Below are positions 16,684-29,411 of a stretch of DNA of 64,000 nucleotides, piece by piece. Below the pieces are notes generated by a model. The model ran no database searches. It saw only the letters and a list, made by a program, of their open reading frames with translations, and was not told the origin of the DNA. Position 1 is the stretch's first letter; every line of letters starts with the position of its first letter. The stretch is from the NCBI GenBank assembly GCA_964019415.1, contig OZ025874.1, positions 7,280,092 to 7,344,091 of the forward strand. The letters run 5' to 3'. A program made the position numbers and the translations under genes. This stretch comes from Ianthella basta (taxonomy: Eukaryota > Porifera > Demospongiae > Verongiida > Ianthellidae).

Positions 16684-19600
16684 ATGAGGCTGCTAATTCT
16701 CGCCGCGCTGGCGACCCTGTTCGTGCTTACTTTGGGTCAGGGTCCACCAGGCCCAATAGGACCTCCTGGAGACCCAGGAGTTTGCATTGGCTGTCCAGAT
16801 GTAGTAAGTGACCAGGGCACCTGCTGGTGATACGTACTTGCTTGGCCACTGCATGCATGGACTTAATTAACTTGCGCATGTATAAGTTACTGCTTCACAT
16901 CCGACTTATTACCTGCTTTTCTATTACTCCTTTGTAGAGCCAAGGATTGCCAGGCCCACCAGTAAGTTTCACAGTGTTCACTGCTGCACTCGGCTGCTTA
17001 TTTATGTGAAAATGACTGCATCCTGGTGCTGATCTCTCTGTAGGGCCCCCCTGGTTCAGTGGGCAGTCCTGGACCTCCAGGTGCGCCAGGACCACGAGGT
17101 CCTGATGGCCCCCAGGGCCCTTCTGGGAATGCTGGTAACCCTGGTCCCTCGGGGAGGCCTGGACCTGCTGGTCTGAAGGGATTGAGAGGAAATGATGTGA
17201 GCACTGTGTACATGTAGTACAGCAGTATGGTGTAGTTCCTGTCCTAGCATTCATGTTGATTTGACAGTGTAAGCTGAAATATGCCTGCCAGTGCCCGCTG
17301 CAACTAGTGTTAAAGTAAGGGAGATTCTCATGAGAGTAGACATTGGTGTGTTCACTTATGGGGTTGCTTTTGTGTGTGTGTGCAGGCCACTCCTGGTGCA
17401 GCTGGTCGTCCAGGGGAGGATGGTAAACCTGGTCTTCCTGGTCGCCAAGGTTCTGCCGGGCTGCAGGGGCAGAGAGGAGAAAAGGGTCCTGCTGTAAGTG
17501 GATCGTGTTTGTGTGGTACCGGTGTGCTTGGCAAATGTGGAGAGATGTGGACTGCATAGGTGGGAAATGCATGCTTACTCTCTTGTATATTGTTGTAGGG
17601 TGATCCTGGAGATACTGGGAAGGATGGCCCCCATGGTAATCCTGGGGAATCTGGACCACAAGGGGATGTAGGTCCCTCAGGCCCGATTGGAGACCCAGTG
17701 AGTGCGCCGGGCCCCTTGACTCCTGTGTCCTGTCCTAACCTAGTGTAATGTTCATGAACACTATACTTCAAGGTGGTGATGGGTGGGTGCAAGAGGATTG
17801 CTGGCATTGCCTTGCACCACATCATCATGTGTAGTATTCTATTGTCATGTGCAGCCAATAGTTAGAAACACCCGGGGCAAAACATTAGTGAATTGGTATT
17901 TGCTGTGGTAGGAATGTCTAGCAATAGATTGGTGCTCAACATATATTAGTCTATACTCTGAAATAGGTACATAGGTATTCACCGCCCATACAATGTGTAA
18001 ATATTGTTATGCCAAATGGTTGAATTCCTATGCATATACACACCTTTAGTGCATCCATGATCACAAGAGATTTGGCAATCGTTCATGTGTGTGACGTAAT
18101 CAATCCATTGCACCGCAGGGCCCAATTGGAGGACAGGGTGCGCCTGGCTTGACTGGAAGCAGAGGACAAGATGGACGCGATGGAAGGCCAGGTAATGCAG
18201 CAAGCTCAAATACTGTACTTGTTTGTGGTACTCTGATTGACTGTGTGAATGCAAGTCTGTTTGAAAGACTGAAATAGTATGTTTTCTTGGGGCTGCAAAG
18301 TGCATTGTACTCATCAATCTCCACCTCCTTCTTTGCAGGTGAAAGAGGGCTACCTGGAGAAATTGGACCACCTGGTAAGGATGGTGTTCCAGGACAGCCT
18401 GGTAGCGTAGGCCCTCCTGGTGAGCCGGGCGATGCAGGTCGCGCTGGTAGTACAGGACAGACTGGTGACCGGGGTCCACCTGGAACCTCAGGGCTCAGTG
18501 GACAGGGCGGAGCTCAGGTACGTAAGGACAAAGCAGCAAAGTGAACGCTGGATATTTACAAATGTGTCTCAAAACTGTCATAGGGTCAATCTGGACCATC
18601 AGGACTTGGTGGCATCAAAGGAAGCCAGGTATGTTGTAGCTTACCAGAATCTGTGCATACTGCTTGTGTGCCTGTGTAGATGTGTTGGTGTGTAGATGTG
18701 TGTGTGTATGTGTGACAGAGGGCATTGAGACGGAGCAAAGAGTAGACGAAATATCCTTCTGACTATGTATTTGTAACTTTTACAGCTCTCCACTCCTCTC
18801 TCCCTTCTACCTTCACCACATTTCTCATTTCCAGGGTGACCAGGGACCTCCTGGCACCCAGGGAGAACCAGGCTCTCCAGGTGTCCCTGGCACTGATGGC
18901 CCTCCAGGTGCTGCTGGACCTCCTGGCAACAGGGGACCAGAAGGTAGACAAGGAGAGCCTGGAAGGGATGGTTCCTCTGGATCTCCAGGTACATAATTCC
19001 TAGGGTAACCATACACTCTTCCTATTAAGTGGAGCCTTTCTTGTGCGTGTAGGTGACCACCAAACCAGGCCTTCAACCTCCCCATACTGCAGTGTATTTA
19101 GCAGACATGACCCTGTTTTACAAGACACCTGTTCCTTTCACCCTCCCTCCCCCCCCCAACACTGTAATGTACCCTGTACCAATCATCATTGTACCTACAT
19201 ATTTTGTTCCTCATACAGGCAATAATGGTCTCCCAGGATTAGATGGTGCTCCAGGAAGGCCCGGGAACAGGGGCAAGGATGGACAAAAGGGAGAGCAAGG
19301 TCCTATCGGTGCCGCTGGATCCAGAGTAAGTGGCAGCACTGAGAAAGCATCTTCCATAGCCCATATCTCAAATTAATGGGCAAACAAGGAAGAATACTGC
19401 CGTTTGGATTCTCTCTCTCACACACATTCACTCCGTCTTGCTTCTCTGTACTTCTCGACCAATAGGGCATAGTTGGTCTTGTTGGTTTGACTGGAGCCCA
19501 GGGCAATCCAGGAATTGGCGGCAAGCAAGGAGAACGAGGAAATCAAGGTCTTCGTGGTGCCCCTGGACATTCGGTAATAACTGATTACGCATTCACAGGC

Positions 19601-21526
19601 ACTCGCAGAACTGCTTTTGATATTGTATAGACCTGTGGCTGCATGCAGGAATACTGGTGGGTGGGTGTTCTAGCTTTCAAGTGGGGTAACATGGCAACTG
19701 GATGAAGGAAGTGATGAGCTCCAGTTGCTTCGATACCCTACCCCACTTGAATGCCAGCACCCCCGTTGGTACTGCTGCTATTCTTCATCATAGAATAGGC
19801 CCTTGAATGTCTCTTACATGATTCATTTATATGTTTTACACCTGTATTGATTGTATTTTAGCCACTCTAGCTGCCACTATGTATTGTATTAACAAGGATG
19901 GGGAGGACTGATGGAGGGTTTAACATGAATTTCTGTATGACCATTTCTACGCATATACTGTATTACAGAGGTTACAGACGAATTGTGTAGATACAGATGT
20001 TATACAGTCCATCCCTTCCCTTACTGCACAGGGTGGTGCTGGCTCCCCTGGACAGCCTGGAGCCATAGGTCAACCGGGAGCACCTGGCTTGGCGGGTGAA
20101 AATGGCATCAATGGAAAGGATGGCGTAAAGGGCCCTTCAGGCTATGATGGACAACCAGGGTCTACCGGAGCCCCGGTGAGTATACCCATCCTGTTCTAAC
20201 TCTTACTGCAACTACAGCAGAGTTTGAGTGTGCATGCCGTGATGCTGTAGAGACTCACTGATACATAGGGTCAACAAAGGGGGGGTCTTTGGAACGAGGA
20301 ACACAGCAGACAATGAATCAAAAATAAGATGTTTCAGCAACGTCGAAACATTGTTTTCCTCATTCTGTGCTTCGAAGCTTCCTCTCCTCTTTAACTATGC
20401 TATGTTACATTTTGTACTCTCTTGCCTGTGTTTTCAACCTGCCTTCTCGCTCTGTGCTGCACAGGGCTCAGCTGGCATACGTGGACCCCCAGGGCCACCT
20501 GGTCCTAATGGAGCCAAGGGAGATGCTGGTGCAAGGGGTGACCAAGGTGCTCGTGGCATAATTGGAGATCAGGTGTGTGTGTGTGTGTGAAGCTGAACTG
20601 CATGTATGACAGATGACAGATTAATCATTAGTTATTTTGCCATTCATAAATTAAGATAGCGTCAGTGTAGCTTGGGTGTATGACTGTAGACTGGGGTGCT
20701 GTATTGGGTGTATGCAGTAGACTAGTTAGCTGTATTAATTGGATCAAACTTTTGACATCACAATCTGAAGACTGATGTGTGTGCATGTAAAAAACTCTCT
20801 GTCCTTACAGGGGCTACCAGGAGAATCAGGTGATGATGGAACCGACGGTGCCTCTGGCCCCGGTGTAAGCTCACACTGTCATTTATTGCTCCTGAATTGT
20901 ATCGCCAGGTTGCTTTTCTTTTTAAATTTACACAGGGTCCCAAAGGTGTCGCAGGTATAGACGGTTCTCCTGGTCCACGCGGAGTTGCTGTAAGTTCCTC
21001 TCCTTGTGTTTCATGTGTGTCTGCATACACGTACGCACATGCATGGTGCTGGATGTGTGTCTGCATACACGTACGCACATGCATGGTCCTGGATGTGCGT
21101 CTGCATACACGTACACACATGCATGGTGCTGGATGTGTCTTTGCTGTGCAACTCTTTGTGTTGGCAGTTGACCAGCTACCCATAGCAAGGTTTGTACATA
21201 CGTATCTCTGCAACTGCATGCACATCATCCTGGTTTGAAACCCGTTTCTTAATCCAGATTAACATGTCAATGTGAAAGGGTTATAGATGCTTAATCCTCA
21301 GTCAAACAGAACAAAAGGGGAATTTCCAGCCCTCATCCAGTCTCTATTGTTGCAGTGAATTAACAGCTTCCTCTTTAGTGGCAAGCTTTATTCATCCGTT
21401 TATTCAATGCTGCACCTCTATACTGTGCAGCCTAATTTGATTTTTGCTAGCCACTTGAGTTTCTCAGAAATCTGGAGATAATAATTGATTTGCAAAGGAT
21501 GTGCTGGTGTGAAGCAGACTATTAAT

Positions 21527-21557
<31 letters not shown>

Positions 21558-24500
21558 GGTAGCTACATACCATACATGACCCGTACAAAATTATGCTGGA
21601 TGTTATTTTTGTGACTTTTGCAAGTTACAGCAGTAGACATTAGCGAGAATAGAACTGCACAAATCTCCCTACTAAATATGCAATATTGTTAGACATTATT
21701 ATGGAGATATAAGAGCTTCGCAAAAATATAACACAAAAATCCTCAAGCAAGGGCATCCAAATAATATACATCCCTCACAAATTTGTCCTCATTTGGTGCA
21801 TCACTGTATGAACATGCAGAAAAGTCAGAGTGCAGTCATTCCATTGCAATGTTACTGCCTGCTTCTCTCGTGTGTGTGTGTGACGATTCCCTAGGGTGTG
21901 AAAGGACAGCAAGGTGATCGTGGTCCTCCCGGTCCCAACGGTAACCCAGGAACATCTGGTGATGATGGTGCTACTGGGACCGATGGGGATGCTGGAGCTA
22001 CTGGATCACCTGGACCCACTGGCCCTCAGGGTCGTCCTGGCGTGAAGGGAGAGGTGGGCATTGGTGGCAACCCTGGAAAGGATGGAGCCCAGGTGAGCAC
22101 AAATTGCAGTGATGACAGAACTTTGAATGAATGTGTCATTGTGAGTCCTGTGTTCTGTTTATCATTAGAAGCATCAGATTTGCTTAGTTGTTAAGATCCT
22201 TGGAGGGGGGATGGCTCCAAGCCTTGACTGACTTTTCATTATTGATTAGCTTGTTTTAATTTGATAATTGTTACATTTAATACAATTTACATTTCTAATT
22301 TCCTTCATTATGTAGGGGGCTGCTGGCCCTGGAGGTCCTGCAGGGAGAATTGGAGAGAATGGAGTGTCGGTAATTGACAGAACAATGCAATGTTCTATGT
22401 TTCTTTGTTGTCATGTGTGTCTGTCTGTGTGTGTGAGAGTGTGTGTGTGTATGTGTGTGTGTGTGTGTGCGTGTTGTATGTGTGTGTGTGTGTGTGTGTG
22501 AACAAATGCTTGCAAAACTGTACCCGCATGATGTACGTACACACACAATGTGTCCTACCTGCCGTGTTACCGTGGTAATAGCTAAGTCCATCTTCCTGTG
22601 TGGTAAATGGTTATGGCATTGCTTTGGTTCCACTTCATCTACTGTACCTTATATGCTTTGATGTACAACGTTAATGAAGCTGCTTGCATTCTGCTCAACT
22701 GGGCCTGTCATTTCTGCCTTACGCAGGGTCTCCCCGGGCCCCAGGGTGGTGTTGGACAACCTGGCAATCGTGGTCTTCCAGGTGTTCCAGGTGTTGCGGG
22801 GCCGCGTGGTAACCCTGGCGACAGGGGGGATGTTGGTCCCGAAGGTCCAATCGGTGCTATCGGCAGTTCAGGTCCAGGTGGTAACAAAGGTGATCTTGGA
22901 CAAGTTGGTGATCGTGGTCCAAAGGGAGCGACTGGGGAAGATGGAGAAAATGGGCCAGTTGGCAATCCTGGTCTTCCCGGCATTTCTGGTAGTGTGGTGA
23001 GTGAAATCTGCAATAACATTAGAGACCTACACTTCAGGGTGGCAACTGCTAACTGGAGGCTCTGCATACCTTGTATAATACACTCTATTCCTTACTTCAA
23101 AATGGGAACTTCATTAGCCAGGGCGATGGTTAGATGTATCACTTAAATTGACAACTGACACCCGTCTATATCCCCCATAACTAGTGAAGCTCCCATTTTC
23201 AAATAATTATGTGCACACCTAGATAACCACTCAGAAGATTTAGAGTCATACTCTGTTCTTTGCCTCCTTGTACTGTAAGTCTTAGGCCAACATGCAATTT
23301 GGTCAGACTATTATTACATCTGATGTATTGGTCACATCTAGTTGAGTGTGGGGCAGCACTACTGTGTTTTCTGACTGTGTGTGAGGGTATTCGCCATATT
23401 TTTAAGTCATTGGTTTGTTGATGTGATTGGTGTTGTCATTTTATTATCTGAATTACTTTCTCCTACCATTTTTTGTAGGGTCCACGTGGTCTCCGTGGCA
23501 ACCAAGGTGGCCCGGGTGCCCCAGGCCAGGACGGCGTCAATGGCACAACTGGGGGAGCTGGTCCGCCTGGAGTACAAGGGCAGAGGGTGAGTGCTCACCG
23601 ATTCCCCCTCTCAGCTTGATCTCAAAAATGTGTGCCTGTGACTGTTAGTCTTGTTAAGTGTGTCCCAATGTGAAGAAGGACATTTTTGGGATGCCTGCAG
23701 AACAACGTTGTTTATCTTAAGTACTTTTACTTTGAAGTTTTTGTTATCACTCAGTATTTATTCCGTGGGCTTCAGCAGGAATTCTAATTGCTGAGATTCA
23801 GTCATTTTCTATCAGTGATTTGTGGTGAATGTACTGTATACAATAATTTTCTGCTGATACAGAAGTCTCAAGGACATTTTGCAGAAACTCTCGCCCCATA
23901 ATGTTTGCCCTGTAGAATAGCTTGTGGTAGTGCTTCAGCCACTTCTATATGTGTGTAGATCCTGTTCTGATGCAGAGTGGTGGGGATGGTGCCAACATTG
24001 TGGAATTTGTGATGCTTTGATATCTGGCTGTCTTCTCTGTGTATAGGGAGACCAAGGACTTACGGGAGGCACATCTGGTGATGGACTACCGGGACAAAAG
24101 GTAGGGATTTAACTCTGCCAGCTGGAGTGCATGCAGTAGGATACACACGTATGTATTAAATTCAGTCAGGAGTGCAAGGAAGATATTGACACCATCTCAT
24201 TGTAGTGGAGCTAGGCCAATTCTTTGTTTGCACTAATCTCAGAAGACAACCGAAGGATTCACAGTGTATGCAGTCCACATTTTAATGCGCTATCTGGAGG
24301 GTGTCCTCGGCAGGGGTTTTCAGTGAAGGCTTACAAAATGAAAGTTTTCTGACGTTTTGTCATACATAACTATGGGATGCGTTCTTTGTTTTACGGAGGA
24401 ATACAAACTTGATTACTGAATTTTGCAGTGTGATAATTATGACGCGATACTTGTTGCTTATCTATTTACTCGAGTGTGAAGGTACATACATATTTGTTGA

Positions 24501-27500
24501 TTTTCCTTTTAGGGTGGTCCGGGAGGTCCTGGTTTGAGAGGAACTGCAGGAGGCCCTGGATTTGCAGTGAGCTGAGCGCACTGCATGCATTTCAATTGTA
24601 GAATCACCCAAATGATCATGGTTCATCACAATACTTGCATACTACGCTACAAATTGAACGGTATCTGAGAGAATGCACTTGGTCTATTCTCTCCACTCCA
24701 CCCCACCGCGCCACCCCCACCCCAGGGCCCTAGGGGACCTCAAGGAGCTGATGGCAACGATGGCCCACCAGGCAGTAATGGTGCACGAGGCCCAGCTGGG
24801 GAGCCAGGCCCCGATGGACTACCAGGGCAAGATGGTCCTGATGGACCGCCAGGATCACCTGGTGCACGTGGTCAATTTGGTGATCCTGGAGATGATGGCA
24901 CTCCAGGGCCACAGGGCCAGGCAGGACAACCTGGAAACCCAGTACGTTATTAATAAGAGGGGGACAGTTGCTTGCAGTTAGCCATTACAGAGGGAAATAG
25001 GTCCATGTAATAGAAGGGACAGTTGGGAAGGCAGGGTTGTACCCATATAATCTCCTCTCTGTTATGCTCTGCTACCTTCTTCACTAGGGTGGCTTTGGCA
25101 TACCAGGTGCAAAGGGAACTCCTGGTATCGCCGGACCTCGTGGACCGAACGGTGTCAATGGCCGTGAGGGACTTATTGGAGACAAAGGACCAGCTGTGAG
25201 TGTGTACAATGATGGGATGGGAAACTGCCTATGTAAATGTATTGAGCTTGAGGTACAATACAAGTTAAAAAAGAATGACAGTGGAGCTGTTCTGTGTGCG
25301 GTGATCAGCCTTTCAACCTTCCTGTGGTGTCTCACCACTCGAGAAGCACCTCTGCTACTAGGCCCATGTCTCTTGGGCATACACGTACTGGGCTGCAGAC
25401 CATTCCATTGAATTTCTATATTGTACTACATATACATGTATGTGTACAGCACTACATGAACCGCACGTAGGATTGCTGCTGTACAGAGATCAGTGTATTA
25501 ATGCACCTCCTCCACTTTGTGCAGGGTCAAATAGGGTTCCCAGGCATTCAAGGACCAAGAGGCCAAAAGGGAAAAAGGGTACGGTGCTCTGCAAGCCACA
25601 CATTCGTACTTAAAGCATTACATAATTATGTCATTCATACGATGACTGGCAAATTTCTCTGAATTTATGTACTTGCTGCATCCTAGGGATCCTCTGGGCT
25701 CAACGGAAATGAGGGCAGACCTGGCAACGTCGGAGCAGCTGTGAGTGATATGAGAAAATGATAGCAACGTACTGTTTGAATGGTATTTTGAGTGATAAGT
25801 GGTACTTCTGAGTGCAATGGTATCGATTTTTCCTGTGTTCTCTAATTTTAGGGTCGTATTGGCCCAGCTGGTCCCCCCGGCCCACCTGGACCTATTGGGA
25901 AGCCTGTAAGTTGAGAATGAATGTAACAGAGAAGTTGAGAGGGAAGGAATGATGATGATGGGGAAGGAGAGAGGGGGAGAGGAATGGAAAGAGGGTGGGA
26001 GAAGGATCAAGGATGAGTGGGAAGGAGAAAGGATGAGTGGGAAGGAGAAAGAATGGGTAGGAAGGAGAGAGGGTGAGGGGAAAGGAGTGAGGAGGGAAGG
26101 AGTGAGGTGGCAGTATTTGTAGTGAGGACTGAGAGAGGAATTGTGAGTTTAGCTGGTACCTCTTTCTACAGGGTGCCCCCGGCGCAGGTGGTCCTTCTGG
26201 TGCCAAGGGAGCAAGTGGAAGCGGTGGAGTTGGTGGACAGACAGGTAAATTTAGAAGCAGACAGAACCTACTACACTTTCTACTTGCAATATCAACTTGC
26301 AGCTGAAACTGGACCACAGTAGCTCAATCAATTTGAATGTTACCTTCCTACAGGTACTGAAGGTGATATTGGGATCAAGGGCCAGCGTGGTGACGCAGGG
26401 CCAGGAGGGCCTGCGGGGGCTAACGGAGATCAAGGTACGTAGGTGCATGACATTGTCTGAATGGCAGTCTCTTTGACAGCTGGAACATGCATGTTTGAAC
26501 TGTTATCATCTCAATGTCTTTTATCCCTCACTACTTTATTATGAAACCCCTGACCTCCTTGTTTCCCTTGCAGGTCAAAAGGGAGATAGAGGGTTCCGAG
26601 GTCTAGCTGGTTCTCCTGGTGATCGAGGTTCACAGGGAGCACCTGGGTTGCCAGGTATCGTAGGAAGTGATGGTGGTAGGGGCGTGCGTGGTCCACCTGG
26701 CCGCCCTGGTGCAGCTGGTGATCCTGGAGACACTGGACTGCCTGTGAGTAGTGGGGTCACAGAAATAGTCCAATGACCGTTGTGTTGTCATGGGAGGGGG
26801 GTGACTGTCATGGAGAAAGGGTGGTTGGTTGTCATGGTGATTCAGTGGTTGTCATGACAATGACAAATGTTATGTGCCACATAACACCAATGTACAATAC
26901 CTGTTTGCAAGGGCCATGCAGATGCCTATAGATACGTATACTAACTTGTACTACACTCCTCTCTGCAGGGATTTGCTGGTAATCCCGGCCCTAGTGGTCC
27001 TGGTGGTCGTGATGGTGACAAGGGAGACACTGGTGATCAAGGCATCGTTGGCAAACCTGGTCCCCCAGGACTGTGTATGGGCTGTAATGCCCTCATTCAG
27101 CCGGTCAAGGTCCACCCGTACAGTGGTGGAGCCAGCAAGGAGCCCCAATACTATGAGCCAGAAGAGATCTGTGAAGGAACACGTGACTCTCCATGCTTTA
27201 ACTGCAAGGAGATCTTCCAGCACCACTCTTCAGATAGCTTCAAGACAAGTGAGTGTGTCAATATGTGAGGTGTTGTGTCCTGTTTTTGTGTGTGTGTGTG
27301 TGTGTGCGTGTGTGTGTGCATGTATTGCCTTCAATATGTGAATGACAACTCGCATGTAGGCACGTACTGGATTGATCCAAATTATGGTTCCAAGGAAGAT
27401 GCCTTTGAAGTGAAGTGCACTGAAGATCACATTGGCATTGGCACATGCATCAAAGCTGCCATCACTGAACGGGTGAGTTGTTCATTAAAAATAGGGACGA

Positions 27501-27672
27501 GGCTACACCATGTTGGACTTGTCATGTTGTGAAAGATATCTATTATTATAAGAGATTAGCCTGCTTATTAGAATGTGTGGTATTTTGCAGTGCTTCCAGA
27601 TGGTTAATGAATCTTGTGACGCAAACAAGACTTTCATGGAATGTTACATGAACACATATGAGGTGAGTGGAA

Positions 27673-27724
<52 letters not shown>

Positions 27725-28426
27725 GTGTGTGTGCAGGTGTGTGTAAGTCCATGTACATGTGTGGGAGCATTCATTCGTGTGTGGGCTACACAAGGCATCA
27801 CAGCCATGCTCTTCCTTCTGCTTCTTTAGGAAATAAAGTACCAAGTTCCCCACGAGTCTCAACTGTGGACCCTAGGCTTTACCAGTGAGCAGGCAACACA
27901 GAAAATCATTGCTTCTCGGACCCTCCTCTTGTCATTTGTAGACAATGAGCGAAACGATGTCAATTCTACAACTGTCGACAATTGCAAGGAGGTTTGTTTA
28001 CATCATGATGTGATCAGGAGGGGGGGGGTGGGATTAAGGTCATTTGTGGTTCGTCTCTGACAATTTGCTAGAATCTGCTTCACTTAGTATCATGTCATAT
28101 GACAGTAACACACTAGCCTCATGTCATGTGACAGTGACACACTAGCCTCATGTCATGTGACAGTGACACACTAGCCTCATGTCATGTGACAGTGACACAT
28201 AACTCTGGTGTCACATGACATTGACACGCTAGTACAGTGACAGTGACTGACTGTAGACATCACTTCACAGTGACACACTTGAATACCACACTCTTCCCTT
28301 CCCGCTCTGTAGGAGAAGAATATCTACAAATTTGACACTCCTGTAGCACACACATTGCCCATCAGGGATGTCAAGGGCACAGTGCCACTGGGCGCAGTAC
28401 GTGTTGGAGAGGTCTGCTATTACTAG
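16684..28426 (+). CDS. Fibrillar collagen alpha chain, 34 coding exons
   Basis: Exons: 16684-16803, 16938-16961, 17044-17196, 17386-17493, 17599-17697, 18119-18191, 18339-18517, 18584-18628, 18835-18988, 19219-19325, 19466-19573, 20032-20175, 20465-20572, 20811-20864, 20936-20989, 21895-22092, 22316-22369, 22727-22996, 23479-23586, 24047-24100, 24513-24566, 24726-24941, 25088-25195, 25525-25578, 25687-25740, 25852-25905, 26172-26244, 26354-26434, 26574-26743, 26969-27248, 27360-27472, 27591-27662, 27830-27991, 28313-28426. They join to 1,272 aa. A signal peptide (1-18, [17 protein letters not shown]) is followed by a short Gly-X-Y stretch, a VCIGCPD interruption and a main helix (43-1062) of about 340 triplets with two imperfections (Ala at 100, Ser at 730). 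A COLFI-type C-propeptide closes the protein: it has [23 protein letters not shown] and terminal VGEVCYY, matching the known EYWIDPNQG and DIGPVCF signatures. No N-propeptide domain is present. Helix exons are multiples of 9 bp, many 54 or 108, as in fibrillar collagen genes. Such chains form trimeric extracellular fibrils. Confidence 0.95.
19055..19160 (+). repeat. Repeat family B fragment in collagen intron 9
   Basis: Shares CTTCAACCTCCCCATACTGC and TTTTACAAGACACCTGTTCC with the family B consensus. Confidence 0.5.
19666..19763. repeat. Fold-back (inverted) repeat in collagen intron 11
   Basis: The left arm (CTTTCAAGTGGGGTA...CAACTGGA, to about 19702) and right arm (TCCAGTTG...TACCCCACTTGAATG, from about 19720) are imperfect reverse complements around a loop of about 18 bp. 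This looks like a small fold-back or MITE-type insertion. Confidence 0.6.
21013..21135. repeat. 38-bp tandem repeat, about 3 copies, collagen intron 15
   Basis: The unit contains TGTGTCTGCATACACGTACG followed by CACATGCATGGTGCTGGA. Confidence 0.85.
21527..21559. repeat. (GT)n followed by a run of 19 G, collagen intron 15
   Basis: A short GT array runs straight into an uninterrupted G19 tract (21541-21559). The surrounding intron (20990-21894) holds the 38-bp repeat and nothing else I recognise. Confidence 0.9.
28085..28205. repeat. 29-bp tandem repeat, about 4 copies, collagen intron 33
   Basis: The unit contains GTGACAGTGACACACTAGCC and CTCATGTCAT. Confidence 0.85.
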
Positions 28427-28461
28427 GCCAATATGAGAACAGTTTGTCCACTGAAACTCCT

Positions 28462-28467
28462 AATAAA
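28462..28467 (+). terminator. Polyadenylation signal of the collagen gene
   Basis: AATAAA 36 bp after the TAG stop, in an AT-rich context. It gives a very short 3' UTR. Confidence 0.7.
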
Positions 28468-28727
28468 TTTCTTTTCACTATAAAGTAACGCAACATCACA
28501 TTGTTTCTCATATATATACATCTTGCAACACACTCTCGCCTGTGAAATTCTTAGAACTTTGTGGATGTGTTCTAATGTCTGCTAGTGCACACATGTTATT
28601 GATATTAGTACTGGTACATAAAAATTAACACTTACACGCAGGATATTGCGCAATAGTACGTACGTGTATACGTGTATGCAAGTTACTATCGAGATTCCTG
28701 CGGGATGAAGTAATGTCACGTGATGCA

Positions 28728-28733
28728 CCCCTT
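28728..28733. repeat. Left 6-bp target-site duplication (CCCCTT)
   Basis: CCCCTT directly precedes the left end of the 7.7-kb transposon and recurs directly after its right end at 36469-36474. Confidence 0.85.
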
Positions 28734-28974
28734 TATGGGGTGCCGTTTGTGTCAAAACTCGAACTCGAGGAGACGATTTTATGACGTCACCGATTCCAAC
28801 AATGGCTACGATTCTGGATGCAGCCGCAAATATGCGGCGACGATTCCGCACAGCAACCTCCATTCCGTGGCGACGAATTTACCGAAGCGACGAATCTCTC
28901 TGTATGGCGTCGATTTTACCGAAGCGACGAATTTCTCTGTATGGCGACGATTTTACTGGAGCGACGAATTTCTC
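28734..28974 (+). repeat. Left terminal inverted repeat with 37-bp subrepeats
   Basis: Outer part unique (TATGGGGTGCCGTTTGTG...), inner part built of about two 37-bp units containing CGACGATTTTACCGAAGCGA followed by CGAATTTCTCTGTATGG. It pairs with 36228-36468. Confidence 0.9.
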
Positions 28975-29411
28975 TCTAGCAAGCCGACTATGCATAAGAT
29001 CGTATGATGTCCCAGAAAAAGATTCAATTGCAATTAAAACGACACGTGGGGGTTTCGTAAAACGGCCATTTCGCAGCCATTTTGTTTGCCCTCGCTAGCG
29101 CACGTATATACGAGCGCATTTTAATCACGTGATGATGCTATCTCGACCACGTGGTGTTTGCTGCGGCTTTGCCATTGTGTTTGCGCATCCTATGCCCTCT
29201 AATGGAATTTCCCACTGCAATAGTGAGTGACTGGGCACCCTCATTGCTAACCCAAATATCTTCTATATCGCATCACACATGGTAGTCACCCTGAAATTCT
29301 CAACCATAATTATACAGAACCATGGCAATAACAAGATGCAAAGTCAGCAGCGTATAGCTATAGCACTAACCAGCAGATACACACAGAGAGACAATGTTGC
29401 ATGCAGCTATC

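Noticed and set aside
28747-29098. Frames through the transposon ends (for example Arg-Arg-Phe-Tyr repeats)
   Set aside because: The same peptide appears at both inverted ends because the DNA repeat is the same; no gene structure supports it.
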